Below the pieces are notes generated by a model. The model did not search any database. It saw only the letters and a list, made by a program, of their open reading frames with translations, and was not told where the DNA came from. From contig SVGX01000021.1 in the NCBI GenBank assembly GCA_015056105.1, forward strand, positions 1 to 33,397: 33,397 nt of DNA. The letters run 5' to 3'. The position numbers and the translations under genes were made by a program. The stretch comes from Clostridiales bacterium (lineage in GTDB: Bacteria > Bacillota > Clostridia > Christensenellales > CAG-138). The stretch's first letter is position 1. The number at the start of each line of letters is the position of its first letter. This document shows positions 24,101 through 31,666 of the stretch, piece after piece.

Positions 24101-25264
24101 GTGGAGCATATCATTCTTGTCCGTTACGGCGAGATCCATCTCAAGGGACTCAACCGCCCTTTCTTTGAGCGCAAGCTTATCGAGGGTATCCACAATGCGC
24201 TTTCCGGTTTCGGCGCAAAGGTAAGGCGTGAACAGGGCCGTATCTATGTGCTGGGCGTTTCCGATGACAGGGTAGAAGAAGCCTGCGACAACCTGACCCG
24301 CGTTTTCGGCGTGCATTCCGTAAGCCCCGCTGCGGCGGTGGAAAAGGATTGGAACGTGATCGTGGAGACCGCTGCCAGGATGGTGGAAGCGGAGACCCAG
24401 GGAGATAAAATGACCTTCAAGGTCTTCTCCCGCCGCGCGGATAAGCGTTTCCCCATGACGAGCGAGGATATCAACCACGAGCTTGGCCATGAGCTTCTTG
24501 TGCGCTTTCCGAACCTTTCCGTGGATGTGCGCACGCCGGAGCTCAAGGTCTGTGTGGAGATCCGCGACAAGGCATTCCTCTATGTCCGCGAGATCATGGG
24601 CGCGGGCGGCATGCCCACGGGCACCGCGGGCCGTGCGGCACTGCTCATCTCCGGCGGTATCGACAGCCCGGTAGCCGGCTACCTGATGGCAAAGCGCGGG
24701 CTTGAGCTTTCCGCCGTACATTTTTACAGCTATCCCTATACCAGCGAGCGCGCCCGGGATAAGGTCATCGACCTTGCACGGCTCGTTTCCCGCTATGCGG
24801 GACCCATCCGGCTGCACCTTGTTCCCTTTACGGACATTCAGCTTGCCATCTATGAGCAGTGCCCGCCCAAGGAGACCACCATCCTCATGCGCAGGCTCAT
24901 GATGCGCATCGCGGAGATGATCGCGGAAAAGGACGGCGCCCTTGCCCTTATCACCGGCGAAGCTCTCGGCCAGGTGGCGAGCCAGACCCTTGAAAGCCTC
25001 TGCGTAACGGATGATGCGGTGCATATGCCCGTGTTCCGCCCGCTCATCGGCTTTGACAAAGAAGATATCGTCGCCATCGCAAAGCGGATCAACACCTTTG
25101 AAACTTCCATTCTGCCCTATGAAGATTGCTGTACGGTGTTTGTGCCCCAGCATCCCGTTACAAAGCCGGAAGTGAAAAAGCTGCGCGAAAGCGAAGCCCT
25201 TGTAGATTTCAGCGAAATGATCGAAAAGGCCATTGCGGCAACGGAGCTTATCGAGGTTAGCTGA
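24101..25264 (+). CDS. thiI: tRNA 4-thiouridine synthase ThiI
   Basis: A 387-aa enzyme that adenylates U8 of tRNA and replaces the oxygen with sulfur. In some bacteria it also feeds sulfur to thiamine synthesis. It has an N-terminal ferredoxin-like domain (HIILVRYGEIHLKGLNR), a THUMP domain around residues 60-165, and a PP-loop domain with ISGGIDSP at 183-190. Further blocks are HFYSYPYTSERARDKV, TGEALGQVASQTLESL, and RPLIGFDKEDIVAIAKRINTFETS. There is no C-terminal rhodanese domain, as in most Gram-positive ThiI, so the role is probably tRNA thiolation only. The start is GTG, with GGAGG six bases upstream. It is second in the operon with the cysteine desulfurase. Confidence 0.95.
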   Translation: MEHIILVRYGEIHLKGLNRPFFERKLIEGIHNALSGFGAKVRREQGRIYVLGVSDDRVEEACDNLTRVFGVHSVSPAAAVEKDWNVIVETAARMVEAETQGDKMTFKVFSRRADKRFPMTSEDINHELGHELLVRFPNLSVDVRTPELKVCVEIRDKAFLYVREIMGAGGMPTGTAGRAALLISGGIDSPVAGYLMAKRGLELSAVHFYSYPYTSERARDKVIDLARLVSRYAGPIRLHLVPFTDIQLAIYEQCPPKETTILMRRLMMRIAEMIAEKDGALALITGEALGQVASQTLESLCVTDDAVHMPVFRPLIGFDKEDIVAIAKRINTFETSILPYEDCCTVFVPQHPVTKPEVKKLRESEALVDFSEMIEKAIAATELIEVS

Positions 25265-25303
25265 GGGATTTACCCTTTATTCACACACATGTTCCCGGGG
25301 CGA

Positions 25304-25312
25304 TGCTATACT
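25304..25312 (+). promoter_or_regulatory. Extended -10 element before the DUF3298-like lipoprotein gene
   Basis: TGC-TATACT, with TATACT at 25307-25312. There is no good -35 at the normal distance. It lies 38 bases before the TTG start. Confidence 0.35.
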
Positions 25313-25349
25313 GTAACGGAGAAACCACGCGAAAAAGGAGGGCGGCGCT

Positions 25350-26168
25350 TTGAAACGGTTCATCGCATCGGCAGCGGCATGCGCCTGTCTCTTTTTGTGC
25401 GCCTGCGGTGTGGGGAATACGGAAGGGGAAACGACGGCGGAAACAACCGCTGCCCCGGAGGATCTTCTCTATACAGCAGCCGAAGGCCCGGAAACGGCAC
25501 CGGAGGCGGATGGCCCCATCGAATATGAATATACCCATGTGGAATACGGCGAAACCGGATTTTTTTGCTGCCCGCGTCTGCTCGGCGAAGGCAAAAGCGC
25601 CATCAACGGTGCAATAGAAAAGGCGGTCACCGATCAGCTCAGTGCCCTTGATGCGCCGGGCTATGCCATATGCGAAGTGATGTACAGCGGCGCGGGACTT
25701 TTTTCCGTCAAAAGCTGTGCCATGATGATTGCGGATGAAGATATGTCTTCTTCGGCGGTGCCTGCTCCCCGAACCGAATGCGTTGACTCCGTTTTGCCTA
25801 TTACCTTTGATGCTGTAAGCGGCGAGCAGCTTACCCTTGCGGATCTTTTTGATCCGGAAAACGAGCGCTGGCGCGGACTGATCCCCGATATCGTCACGCT
25901 GCAGGCAGAAAAACAGGAAATGACGCTTTTGAGCGATGTGATGCCCGCAGCGGATGACCGGCTCTTCTATCTGACGGAGGACGCCCTCGTCATTCTTTAC
26001 CGGCCTTACGAGATCGCCACATATTCCGCCGGATGGCCGGAATTTGCCATCCCCCTCGATCAGCTTTCCGGCTTGTTTGCGCCGGAAGGGCCCGTGGCTT
26101 CCATGTTGACGGAAAAAGCTGCGGCAGAGGAAACACACAAAGAACGCAACACCGAAAAGGAGAGCTGA
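25350..26168 (+). CDS. Lipoprotein with DUF3298 (RsiV-like) domain
   Basis: A 272-aa exported lipoprotein. The signal peptide ends in the lipobox LCAC (C19). An Ala/Glu/Thr-rich spacer reaches residue ~55. The region EYTHVEYGETGFFCCPRLLG to LLSDVMPAADD is alpha/beta, and the end FYLTEDALVILYRPYEIATY...WPEFAIPLDQL is the typical DUF3298 block, also found in the extracellular part of anti-sigma factor RsiV. No sigma factor gene is adjacent and there is no membrane anchor of the RsiV kind, so a sensing role is not shown. The start is TTG, with AAAGGAGG eight bases upstream. The Cys-rich mini-gene follows after 4 bases, so the two are one operon. Confidence 0.8.
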   Translation: MKRFIASAAACACLFLCACGVGNTEGETTAETTAAPEDLLYTAAEGPETAPEADGPIEYEYTHVEYGETGFFCCPRLLGEGKSAINGAIEKAVTDQLSALDAPGYAICEVMYSGAGLFSVKSCAMMIADEDMSSSAVPAPRTECVDSVLPITFDAVSGEQLTLADLFDPENERWRGLIPDIVTLQAEKQEMTLLSDVMPAADDRLFYLTEDALVILYRPYEIATYSAGWPEFAIPLDQLSGLFAPEGPVASMLTEKAAAEETHKERNTEKES

Positions 26169-26172
26169 AACC

Positions 26173-26418
26173 GTGAGATGCAGCTGCCGCGCATGCGGAA
26201 CCTATATGATACAGGTGGAATACGGCCTTGAAAGCGGATGTAAATGCCCGGATTGCGGTAACATGTGCCGTGACTGCATGGGCACCGACCAGCCGCCCAT
26301 GTCTCCCGGAGAACTCAAGATGCAGATGATGCTGCGCATGCGCCCGGAAGAAGCGGCGGAGACCGTCGACGGCTATGATCCCCTTGAAGCCATGCGTCCG
26401 GATCCCGATACGGATTGA
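26173..26418 (+). CDS. Cys-rich mini-protein, probable double zinc ribbon
   Basis: An 81-aa protein with eight cysteines in its first 35 residues: C3, C5, C8 (CSCRAC), C23, C25, C28 (CKCPDC), C32 and C35 (CRDC). This can build two metal sites. The rest is an acidic, Met-rich helix (SPGELKMQMMLRMRPEEAAETV) and an acidic tail. I do not recognise a named family. The start is GTG, with AAGGAG ten bases upstream. It sits 4 bases behind the DUF3298-like lipoprotein gene and before a shared bidirectional terminator. A role in protein-protein contact or metal binding is inference. Confidence 0.7.
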   Translation: MRCSCRACGTYMIQVEYGLESGCKCPDCGNMCRDCMGTDQPPMSPGELKMQMMLRMRPEEAAETVDGYDPLEAMRPDPDTD

Positions 26419-26425
26419 AAATGAT

Positions 26426-26454
26426 AAAAAAGGCAGCGTTTTGCTGCCTTTTTT
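26426..26454. terminator. Bidirectional terminator
   Basis: AAAAAAGGCAGC, loop GTTTT, then GCTGCCTTTTTT. It lies between the Cys-rich gene and the convergent coat-type genes. Confidence 0.9.
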
Positions 26455-26469
26455 GCGTGTTCGGGCTTT

Positions 26470-26754
26470 TTACAGCCCGGTCTGCTGCTTGAGCTGCTGC
26501 ATTTTTTGCTTGGCTTGCGCTACCTCGTTATCCGGCGCATCCTTTGTGGTGTACATGTTGCGCCGCTGCATTTCCTCGAACACGGCAAGCTGGTCTTCCG
26601 AGCATTCGCTCAGGTGGGTGAGAAGAAGCTGCCGGAGGTTCTTGCAGGAGGCTTCCGTCACATCGCCCGCATAGTCCTTCACAAGCTGCTTTTCCTGGGA
26701 AAGGAAGTCGGAAAGAAGTTCCTGCTCCGTCATGTTGGGTCTTTGTGCGTTCAT
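26470..26754 (-). CDS. CotF-family spore-coat-like protein
   Basis: A 94-aa, mostly helical protein. MTEQELLSDFLSQEKQLVKDYAGDVTEASCKNLRQLLL resembles the ferritin-like Coat_F family (PF07875). The end, EEMQRRNMYTTKDAPDNEVAQAKQKMQQL, keeps the family pattern of an aromatic M-Y-x-x-K-x-A segment followed by a helix. CotF-type proteins are spore-coat components in Bacillus, but related short proteins occur widely in Clostridia. AAGGAGG lies six bases before the ATG. It follows the 85-aa gene by 12 bases, so both come from one transcript. Confidence 0.75.
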   Translation of the reverse strand: MNAQRPNMTEQELLSDFLSQEKQLVKDYAGDVTEASCKNLRQLLLTHLSECSEDQLAVFEEMQRRNMYTTKDAPDNEVAQAKQKMQQLKQQTGL

Positions 26755-26766
26755 ATTCGTCCTCCT

Positions 26767-27024
26767 TTATCGGTGTTCGTTCAGGTAAGTAAGAAGTGCG
26801 TTGAAATGCGCCTTGTGGTGCTGCGCCGCCCTGTCGCTCAGATCTTTGAGGGGCTGTTCCGAGAACCATTCGCTGTACATGCGGCATTTTTTGTAGGCGA
26901 GGGCTTCGTGGTGCATCTCATCCTGCACGATGCCGAGGTTCTTCGTTTCGATCTCCGCTGTGCCCGCTTCCGTGTTCCAGTTAAAGGCGGTATTGGGTTT
27001 GAATGTGGTATCCATGGTATCCAT
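26767..27024 (-). CDS. Small helical protein paired with the CotF-like gene
   Basis: An 85-aa protein, with the start chosen at the ATG of 27024 because AAGGAGG is six bases upstream; the ATG at 27030 touches the GGAGG. After a Thr/Asn-rich start, the segment NLGIVQDEMHHEALAYKKCRMYSEWFSEQPLKDLSDRAAQHHKAHFNALLTYL forms two long helices. Repeated Glu/His residues (E-M-H-H-E, Q-H-H-K-A-H) resemble ferritin-like spore-coat proteins. It is first in the operon with the CotF-like gene. I could not find a convincing sigma-E or sigma-K promoter upstream. Confidence 0.65.
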   Translation of the reverse strand: MDTMDTTFKPNTAFNWNTEAGTAEIETKNLGIVQDEMHHEALAYKKCRMYSEWFSEQPLKDLSDRAAQHHKAHFNALLTYLNEHR

Positions 27025-27063
27025 CTGCATCCTCCTTTTGTGGGTTTGTTTGCGGATTTAGTA

Positions 27064-27092
27064 TTGCACAGCGGCCGCGGGATTATTATGAT
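27064..27092 (+). promoter_or_regulatory. Promoter of recX
   Basis: TTGCAC (27064-27069), a 17-base spacer, and TATGAT (27087-27092). The -10 overlaps the in-frame ATG at 27088, which therefore cannot start recX. The leader carries a small CCTGC-TGCG-GCAGG hairpin. Confidence 0.7.
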
Positions 27093-27159
27093 AGAAAAGG
27101 AGAAAGCAAAGCCTGCTGCGGCAGGTTCATACATTTTAGGAAAGAAACGGTATTTTTAC

Positions 27160-27675
27160 ATGAAAAAGAACAAAGTTGGAAACACCCCCATGGATGCGGC
27201 GCTCAAATTCCTTACGGCAAAGGCGCGCACCGTGCGGGAGATGGAAGACCATCTTGATTCCCTCAACTATGGGGAATACGAAGTATACCAGGTGGTGGAA
27301 CGGTTAAAGGAGCTCGATTACCTCAACGATGAAAAATACGCGGGGGATTTCGTCGCTTCCCGCCTTGCTTCAAAGCCGCTGAGCCGCCGCAAGCTGCAGG
27401 AGCAGCTTTATACCCACAAACTGCCAAAGGAATGCATCGAAGCGGCGCTTGCGGGCGTAACATCGGAAACGGAAGCGGCAAACGCCCTTCAGGTGGCGGA
27501 AAAGTTCGCCCGCCAGTTTGAAACGCTGTCCCCCGAAGAACAGAAAAACCGCACCATGCGAAGGCTCGTGGGCCGCGGCTTTGCCTACGATGCTTCCCGC
27601 GCTGCCCTTGAAGCGGTATTCGGTTCTGCGGAAGGGCTCGAAAGCTGTATTGGCGGCGAAGATGATGAGGATTGA
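27160..27675 (+). CDS. recX: Regulatory protein RecX
   Basis: A 171-aa modulator of RecA filaments, built of helical repeats. Visible are ALKFLTAKARTVREMEDHLDS, then VVERLKELDYLNDEKYAGDFVASRLASKPLSRRKLQEQLYTHKLPKECIEAAL, the hallmark RecX stretch (LDYLNDExYA, then a K/R-rich helix). RTMRRLVGRGFAYDASRAALEAV near the end is the third repeat. The start at 27160 has no close Shine-Dalgarno, and an ATG at 27190 is the alternative. recA is not in the window, so RecX acts on a product encoded elsewhere. birA starts inside its last codons (14-base overlap). Confidence 0.88.
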   Translation: MKKNKVGNTPMDAALKFLTAKARTVREMEDHLDSLNYGEYEVYQVVERLKELDYLNDEKYAGDFVASRLASKPLSRRKLQEQLYTHKLPKECIEAALAGVTSETEAANALQVAEKFARQFETLSPEEQKNRTMRRLVGRGFAYDASRAALEAVFGSAEGLESCIGGEDDED

Positions 27676-28450
27676 TGCGCTGCGCCTTCGGACGCTTCTT
27701 GCGGGTAATCCCCTTGCAAACAGGATCGAAATCGCGGAAGAGACCCCTTCCACCAACCTGCTTGCAAAGGAGCTTGCCCGAAAGGGGGCGCCGGGCGGTA
27801 CGCTCGTGATCGCGGAAAAGCAGACTGCGGGCCGCGGAAGACGGGGGCGTACATGGGAAAGCGAGGAAGGAACCTCCCTTTGCATGAGCATCCTCATCCG
27901 CCCCGGGTTTTCCCCGGAAAAAGCGCCGCGCATTACGCAGGCGGCTGCCCTCGGCATGTGCCGCGCGCTCCGGCATTTCGGTGCGGATGCGAAGGTCAAA
28001 TGGCCCAACGATATCCACGCGAAGGGCAAAAAGCTTGCCGGCATCCTTTCCGAATTTGGCATGGAAGGGGAGCGGCTCGCCTACATCGTCTGCGGGATCG
28101 GCGTCAATGTTGGGCAGCGTGAATTTCGGGGAGAGATCCGCGAAACGGCAGGCTCGCTCCTGACGGAAACGGGCGCTGCACCCGGCAGGGAAGCCGTTGC
28201 CGCCCGTGCGCTTTCGGAGCTTGCGCCGCTGTTTTCCGCCTGCGCAGAAGATGCGGCATATGAACGGCTTCTTGCGGATTACCGCAAAAACTGTATGACT
28301 CTCGGGCAGCCGGTGCGTGTCATCGGCACGGATACGGTACTTGGCGGCATTGCGGAGGATATCGACGGCGAAGGCAGACTTTTGCTGCGGCAAACGGACG
28401 GCAGCCTTTTTACCGTTCATGCGGGGGATGTTTCCATCCGAAGCCTGTGA
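27662..28450 (+). CDS. birA: Biotin-[acetyl-CoA-carboxylase] ligase
   Basis: A 262-aa enzyme that activates biotin as biotinyl-AMP and attaches it to carrier lysines. The biotin/ATP loop GRGRRGRTW is at residues 57-65, KWPND at 113-117, KKLAGIL around 123-129 and CGIGVNVG further on. A C-terminal SH3-like domain ends the protein (GQPVRVIGTDTVLGGIAEDIDGEGRLLL). The N-terminal helix-turn-helix of regulatory BirA is missing, so this is a class I enzyme that should not repress biotin genes. The start lies inside recX, so translation is coupled. Confidence 0.92.
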   Translation: MMRIDALRLRTLLAGNPLANRIEIAEETPSTNLLAKELARKGAPGGTLVIAEKQTAGRGRRGRTWESEEGTSLCMSILIRPGFSPEKAPRITQAAALGMCRALRHFGADAKVKWPNDIHAKGKKLAGILSEFGMEGERLAYIVCGIGVNVGQREFRGEIRETAGSLLTETGAAPGREAVAARALSELAPLFSACAEDAAYERLLADYRKNCMTLGQPVRVIGTDTVLGGIAEDIDGEGRLLLRQTDGSLFTVHAGDVSIRSL

Positions 28451-28462
28451 GCGGGTACGGAT

Positions 28463-28491
28463 TTGACAACCCTTGCCCGAATGTGTAGAAT
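28463..28491 (+). promoter_or_regulatory. Promoter of acpS
   Basis: TTGACA (28463-28468, full consensus), a 17-base spacer, and TAGAAT (28486-28491). Confidence 0.8.
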
Positions 28492-28526
28492 TGTTACAGT
28501 AAAAAGACCGGAAACGGAGTAAAAGC

Positions 28527-28895
28527 ATGGTAATCGGCACCGGCATCGACATTATCGAGGTGGAGCGCATCCGCAAGGCTGCTGCAAAACCCACTTTCCT
28601 CAACGCGGTGTTCACCCCCGCGGAGAGGGAATATTTTGCGCGTTTCAACTTTGAAGCGCAGACCATCGCAGGAACCTTTGCGGCAAAAGAAGCTACCGCA
28701 AAGGCGCTTTCCGTGGGCTTTCGCGGCATCAAGTGGACGGATATCGAGGTTCTTCACGATGAGAGCGGCAAGCCCTATACCCACCTTGTGAACGGCGCGC
28801 TTTCCCGCATGCAGGAACTTGCCGCGAAGACCGTACACATCAGTATTTCCCACATCAAGCAGCTTGCCGTTGCGCAGGCTATCGTAGAGGATTGA
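28527..28895 (+). CDS. acpS: Holo-[acyl-carrier-protein] synthase
   Basis: A 122-aa enzyme of standard length that transfers 4'-phosphopantetheine from CoA to acyl carrier protein. The Mg/CoA-binding motif GTGIDIIEVERI puts D8 in place. FAAKEATAKAL contains the second acidic ligand, E55. The C-terminal VHISISHIKQLAVAQAIVE is the typical end. GGAG lies seven bases before the ATG. It has a strong promoter in front and a terminator 8 bases behind. coaD, which makes the CoA precursor, is 3.3 kb downstream. Confidence 0.95.
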   Translation: MVIGTGIDIIEVERIRKAAAKPTFLNAVFTPAEREYFARFNFEAQTIAGTFAAKEATAKALSVGFRGIKWTDIEVLHDESGKPYTHLVNGALSRMQELAAKTVHISISHIKQLAVAQAIVED

Positions 28896-28903
28896 TTTTT
28901 TTC

Positions 28904-28926
28904 GGCGGGTCCATCCCGCCTTTTTT
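28904..28926 (+). terminator. Terminator or attenuator between acpS and nnrD
   Basis: GGCGGG, loop TCCAT, CCCGCC, then TTTTTT. It ends 25 bases before the nnrD start codon. Confidence 0.85.
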
Positions 28927-28951
28927 GTTCGGTGCGAAAGGGGCAGGAAAG

Positions 28952-29824
28952 ATGAAAGGAAATGTCCTTGAAATAAGCGATATCTCCGCGATGCTCGGAA
29001 TTCGTAAAAGGGATGCCAACAAAGGAGACAACGGCCATGGGCTGCTTCTTGCAGGCAGCAGGGAAATGCCCGGCGCCGCATGCATGGCGGCTGCGGCGGC
29101 GCTGCGCGGCGGTATCGGCACGCTGAAGGTGATGTGTCCGGAGGCTGCCCGGGAAACCCTTTCCCGGCTGCCGGAGGCGATGGTGCTGCCCATTCCCGGC
29201 AGCGGCTGGGCAGCGCTTGAAGAAGCCTTCCTTCTGCGGGAACTTTTCCATGCAACGGCGTTGGCCATCGGTCCCGGCATAGGGCGGGAAGCGGAAACGG
29301 ACAGGGTGCTTTTGTGGCTGCTTGCTGCGAAAAAGCCCACCGTGATCGATGCGGATGGGCTCTTTGCTCTTTCAAGGCTGGAAAACAAAAGCTCTGTTCT
29401 CCATGAAAATGTGATCCTGACGCCCCACTTCGGCGAAATGGCACGGCTTTGCGGCTGCACCGTTTCCAAAGTAAAGGAAAAACAGGGATCGCTCGCCCGG
29501 GAAAAGGCGGAAGAATGGGGCTGCACGGTGCTGCTGAAAGGGCCCGAAAGTGTGATCGCCGGGCCGGACGGCAGCTATGCGTGGAATGTGACGGGAAATG
29601 CCGGCCTTGCAAAGGGCGGCAGCGGGGATGTGCTTGCGGGCATCGCCCTTGCGATGCTGGGGCAAAGGCTCCCGCCCTTTGATGCGGCATGCTGTGCGGC
29701 GTATCTTCTCGGCACATCGGCGGATGAGGCGCTTGCGCTTCTGCGGGAGCGGATGCTCATGGCACGGGATGTGACGGAGATGATCGCCTTTACCCTCGAA
29801 AACAGCGTATACCGACCCAAATAA
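28952..29824 (+). CDS. nnrD: ADP-dependent NAD(P)HX dehydratase
   Basis: A 290-aa repair enzyme that dehydrates damaged (hydrated) NADH and NADPH. The protein is a ribokinase-like YjeF_C domain: KGDNGHGLLLAGS near residues 24-36, AIGPGIGR, VIDADGL, ILTPHFGEMARL, and the signature NVTGNAGLAKGGSGDVLAG with the catalytic Asp. The YjeF_N epimerase domain that is fused in many bacteria is absent, so a separate NnrE would be needed elsewhere. The ATG at 28952 is chosen because the frame upstream of it contains the acpS terminator. GGGGCAGGAAAG is its ribosome binding region. No promoter fits between terminator and start, so it probably relies on read-through from acpS. Confidence 0.92.
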   Translation: MKGNVLEISDISAMLGIRKRDANKGDNGHGLLLAGSREMPGAACMAAAAALRGGIGTLKVMCPEAARETLSRLPEAMVLPIPGSGWAALEEAFLLRELFHATALAIGPGIGREAETDRVLLWLLAAKKPTVIDADGLFALSRLENKSSVLHENVILTPHFGEMARLCGCTVSKVKEKQGSLAREKAEEWGCTVLLKGPESVIAGPDGSYAWNVTGNAGLAKGGSGDVLAGIALAMLGQRLPPFDAACCAAYLLGTSADEALALLRERMLMARDVTEMIAFTLENSVYRPK

Positions 29825-29849
29825 CATAAACACCCGAATAACATAAACA
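29816..29849 (+). repeat. Tandem duplication of 17 bases at the end of nnrD
   Basis: Two adjacent units CCC(A/G)AATAACATAAACA with one mismatch. The first contains the TAA stop of nnrD (29822-29824). The second fills the gap to the amidohydrolase ribosome binding site. Confidence 0.8.
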
Positions 29850-29866
29850 GAAAAGGAGATAAGAAA

Positions 29867-31030
29867 ATGCTGATTCTGAAAAACGGTAGGCTTCTTACGA
29901 TGGCGGTCCCCGAATTTGTCGGTGACATCGCAGTTGAAAACGGCAAGATCGTCGCTGTGGGCGAAAATCTTTCCTTTGAAGGCGCTCAGGTGCGCGATGT
30001 GGCGGGCTGCTATGTGATGCCGGGCATCGTGGATGCGCACAGCCATATCGGCATGTGGGAAGATTCCATGGGCTGGGAAGGCAGCGACGGCAACGAAAGT
30101 TCCGACCCTGTCACGCCGCAGCTTCGTGCCATCGATTCTATCAACCCCTATGACCGCAATTATGAGGAAGCCTGTGCCGCGGGCGTAACCACCTGCGTTA
30201 CCGGACCCGGCAGCGCCAACGTGATCGGCGGCACCTTTGTTGCCATGAAGACCGCCGGCGATTCCGTGGAGGATATGACCCTTCGTTTCCCTATCGCCAT
30301 GAAGGCCGCCTTCGGCGAAAACCCGAAGAGCGTTTACGGTAAGAACGGCAAGGCGCCCAAGACCCGCATGGCCACCGCTGCCATCATGCGCAAGGCCCTT
30401 GTGGAAGCGCAGGAATATGGCAAAAAGATGGATGAAGCAAAGGACGATGCGGAAAAGATGCCTGCCCGCGATCTCGGCAAGGAAGCGCTGCTTCGTGTTA
30501 TCCGCCGGGAGATCCCCATGAAGATCCACGCGCACCGGGCGGATGATATCCTGACCGCCATCCGCATTGCAAAGGAATTCAACATCCGCTATACCCTTGA
30601 TCATTGTACCGAAGGCTGGCTCATCACCGACCACCTGAAGAAAGCCCTTGAGGAGGATTGCGAAGGCATTATCATCGGCCCCCTTTTCACCGAAAGAAGC
30701 AAGATCGAGCTCAAGAACCTTTCCTACAAGGCACCCAAAGCCCTTTACGATGCGGGCATCAAGTTCGCCATGATCACCGACCACCCCGTCATTCCGCAGC
30801 ATTACCTTTCCGTGTGCGTCGCCCTTGCCGTGCGCGAAGGCCTGCCGGAGGAGGAAGCTCTCCGTTCCATCACCATCAACGCGGCGGAGATCACGGGCAT
30901 TGCGGACCGTGTGGGCAGCCTTGAAACGGGCAAGGATGCGGATATCGCCGTCTTCAGCGGTCATCCCCTTGATTTCCGTTCCAACTGCATTCTGACGCTC
31001 ATTGACGGCAAGATTGTGCACGAAGCATGA
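29867..31030 (+). CDS. Metal-dependent amidohydrolase (imidazolonepropionase-like)
   Basis: A 387-aa TIM-barrel amidohydrolase. The metal motif HxH is at H58/H60 (DAHSHIGM). Further probable ligands are H221 and H223 (KIHAHRADD), H246 (LDHCTEG) and the catalytic D305 (ITDHPVIP). The ends form the small beta-sandwich common to the superfamily (LILKNGRLLTM; GSLETGKDADIAVFSGHPLD). It fits the Clostridia-typical branch annotated as imidazolonepropionase-like. No histidine-degradation genes (hutH, hutU) are nearby, so histidine degradation is unlikely and the substrate is unknown. AAGGAG lies nine bases before the ATG. The end overlaps the next start by 4 bases (ATGA), indicating a shared transcript. 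Confidence 0.87.
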   Translation: MLILKNGRLLTMAVPEFVGDIAVENGKIVAVGENLSFEGAQVRDVAGCYVMPGIVDAHSHIGMWEDSMGWEGSDGNESSDPVTPQLRAIDSINPYDRNYEEACAAGVTTCVTGPGSANVIGGTFVAMKTAGDSVEDMTLRFPIAMKAAFGENPKSVYGKNGKAPKTRMATAAIMRKALVEAQEYGKKMDEAKDDAEKMPARDLGKEALLRVIRREIPMKIHAHRADDILTAIRIAKEFNIRYTLDHCTEGWLITDHLKKALEEDCEGIIIGPLFTERSKIELKNLSYKAPKALYDAGIKFAMITDHPVIPQHYLSVCVALAVREGLPEEEALRSITINAAEITGIADRVGSLETGKDADIAVFSGHPLDFRSNCILTLIDGKIVHEA

Positions 31031-31614
31031 GCCATTCTCCCGAAAAACAGATCTTCCGCAGGGAAGTGAAAGCGCGCCTTGCGGCGCTCCCGTTTGCGGA
31101 GCGCCGGGCGCGTTCCCGGGCAGCAGCCGAGGTCCTTCTCGAGCTGCCCGCTTTTCGTGATGCCCGCTGTATCCTCGGCTACATGGCGACGGAAACGGAG
31201 TGCGACCCCTCTTTTGCCCTCCGGGCGGCAAAGGAAGAGGGGAAGCGGATCGTTTATCCCAAATGCCTGCCGGAAAAGCAGTTGGGACTGTATCTGCCCG
31301 TTTTCGACGATGCCTTTACAGTTGGGGCATACGGTATCCTTGAACCGGATGCTGCCCGGTGCGAAGCCGTCGGAGCGGAGGAGATCGACCTTGTTCTACT
31401 GCCGGGTCTTGCTTTCGGGCGGGATATGTCGCGCCTTGGAAAAGGCGCCGGATATTATGACAGGCTGCTGCCCCGCCTTACTGCGGCAAAGGTTGGGTTC
31501 GCCTTCGATGTACAGATATTCGATGCCGTTCCCGTGGAGAAATGGGATGAAAAAGCCGATGCTGTTGCAACAAACCATGGAATTATTGTTAATTCCGCGT
31601 ATTCACACTTGTAA
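31027..31614 (+). CDS. 5-formyltetrahydrofolate cyclo-ligase
   Basis: A 195-aa ATP-dependent enzyme that converts 5-formyl-THF to 5,10-methenyl-THF. The N-terminal basic region KQIFRREVKARLAAL supplies the ATP contacts. GYMATETECD is the folate-side segment. The C-terminal RLGKGAGYYDRLL at 137-148 is the family signature loop for phosphate binding. The length is normal. The start is the ATG in the ATGA overlap with the amidohydrolase gene. The stop codon TAA lies inside the -35 element proposed for the next gene. Confidence 0.94.
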   Translation: MSHSPEKQIFRREVKARLAALPFAERRARSRAAAEVLLELPAFRDARCILGYMATETECDPSFALRAAKEEGKRIVYPKCLPEKQLGLYLPVFDDAFTVGAYGILEPDAARCEAVGAEEIDLVLLPGLAFGRDMSRLGKGAGYYDRLLPRLTAAKVGFAFDVQIFDAVPVEKWDEKADAVATNHGIIVNSAYSHL

Positions 31615-31638
31615 GCGGATGGCAAACAATGCTAAAAT
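31609..31638 (+). promoter_or_regulatory. Promoter of rsmD-coaD
   Basis: TTGTAA (31609-31614), an 18-base spacer ending in TGC (extended -10), and TAAAAT (31633-31638). Confidence 0.6.
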
Positions 31639-31666
31639 AGAATGAATATATCTGTGGAGGAAGGCA

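Noticed and set aside
27025..27100. Sigma-E or sigma-K promoter for the coat-type genes
   Set aside because: TCATAAT and CAATACT resemble sporulation elements but their spacing does not fit any of the consensus promoters.
26506..27159. Long in-frame upstream extension of recX
   Set aside because: It runs antisense through the two coat-type genes and through the recX promoter, and the extra protein has no domain.
27323..28732. Minus-strand reading frame of 469 codons opposite recX, birA and acpS
   Set aside because: Crosses three recognised genes and two overlaps. No domain seen.
29372..31231. Minus-strand reading frame of 619 codons over nnrD, amidohydrolase and the folate gene
   Set aside because: It runs opposite three clearly identified genes. 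High third-position GC keeps the antisense frame open.
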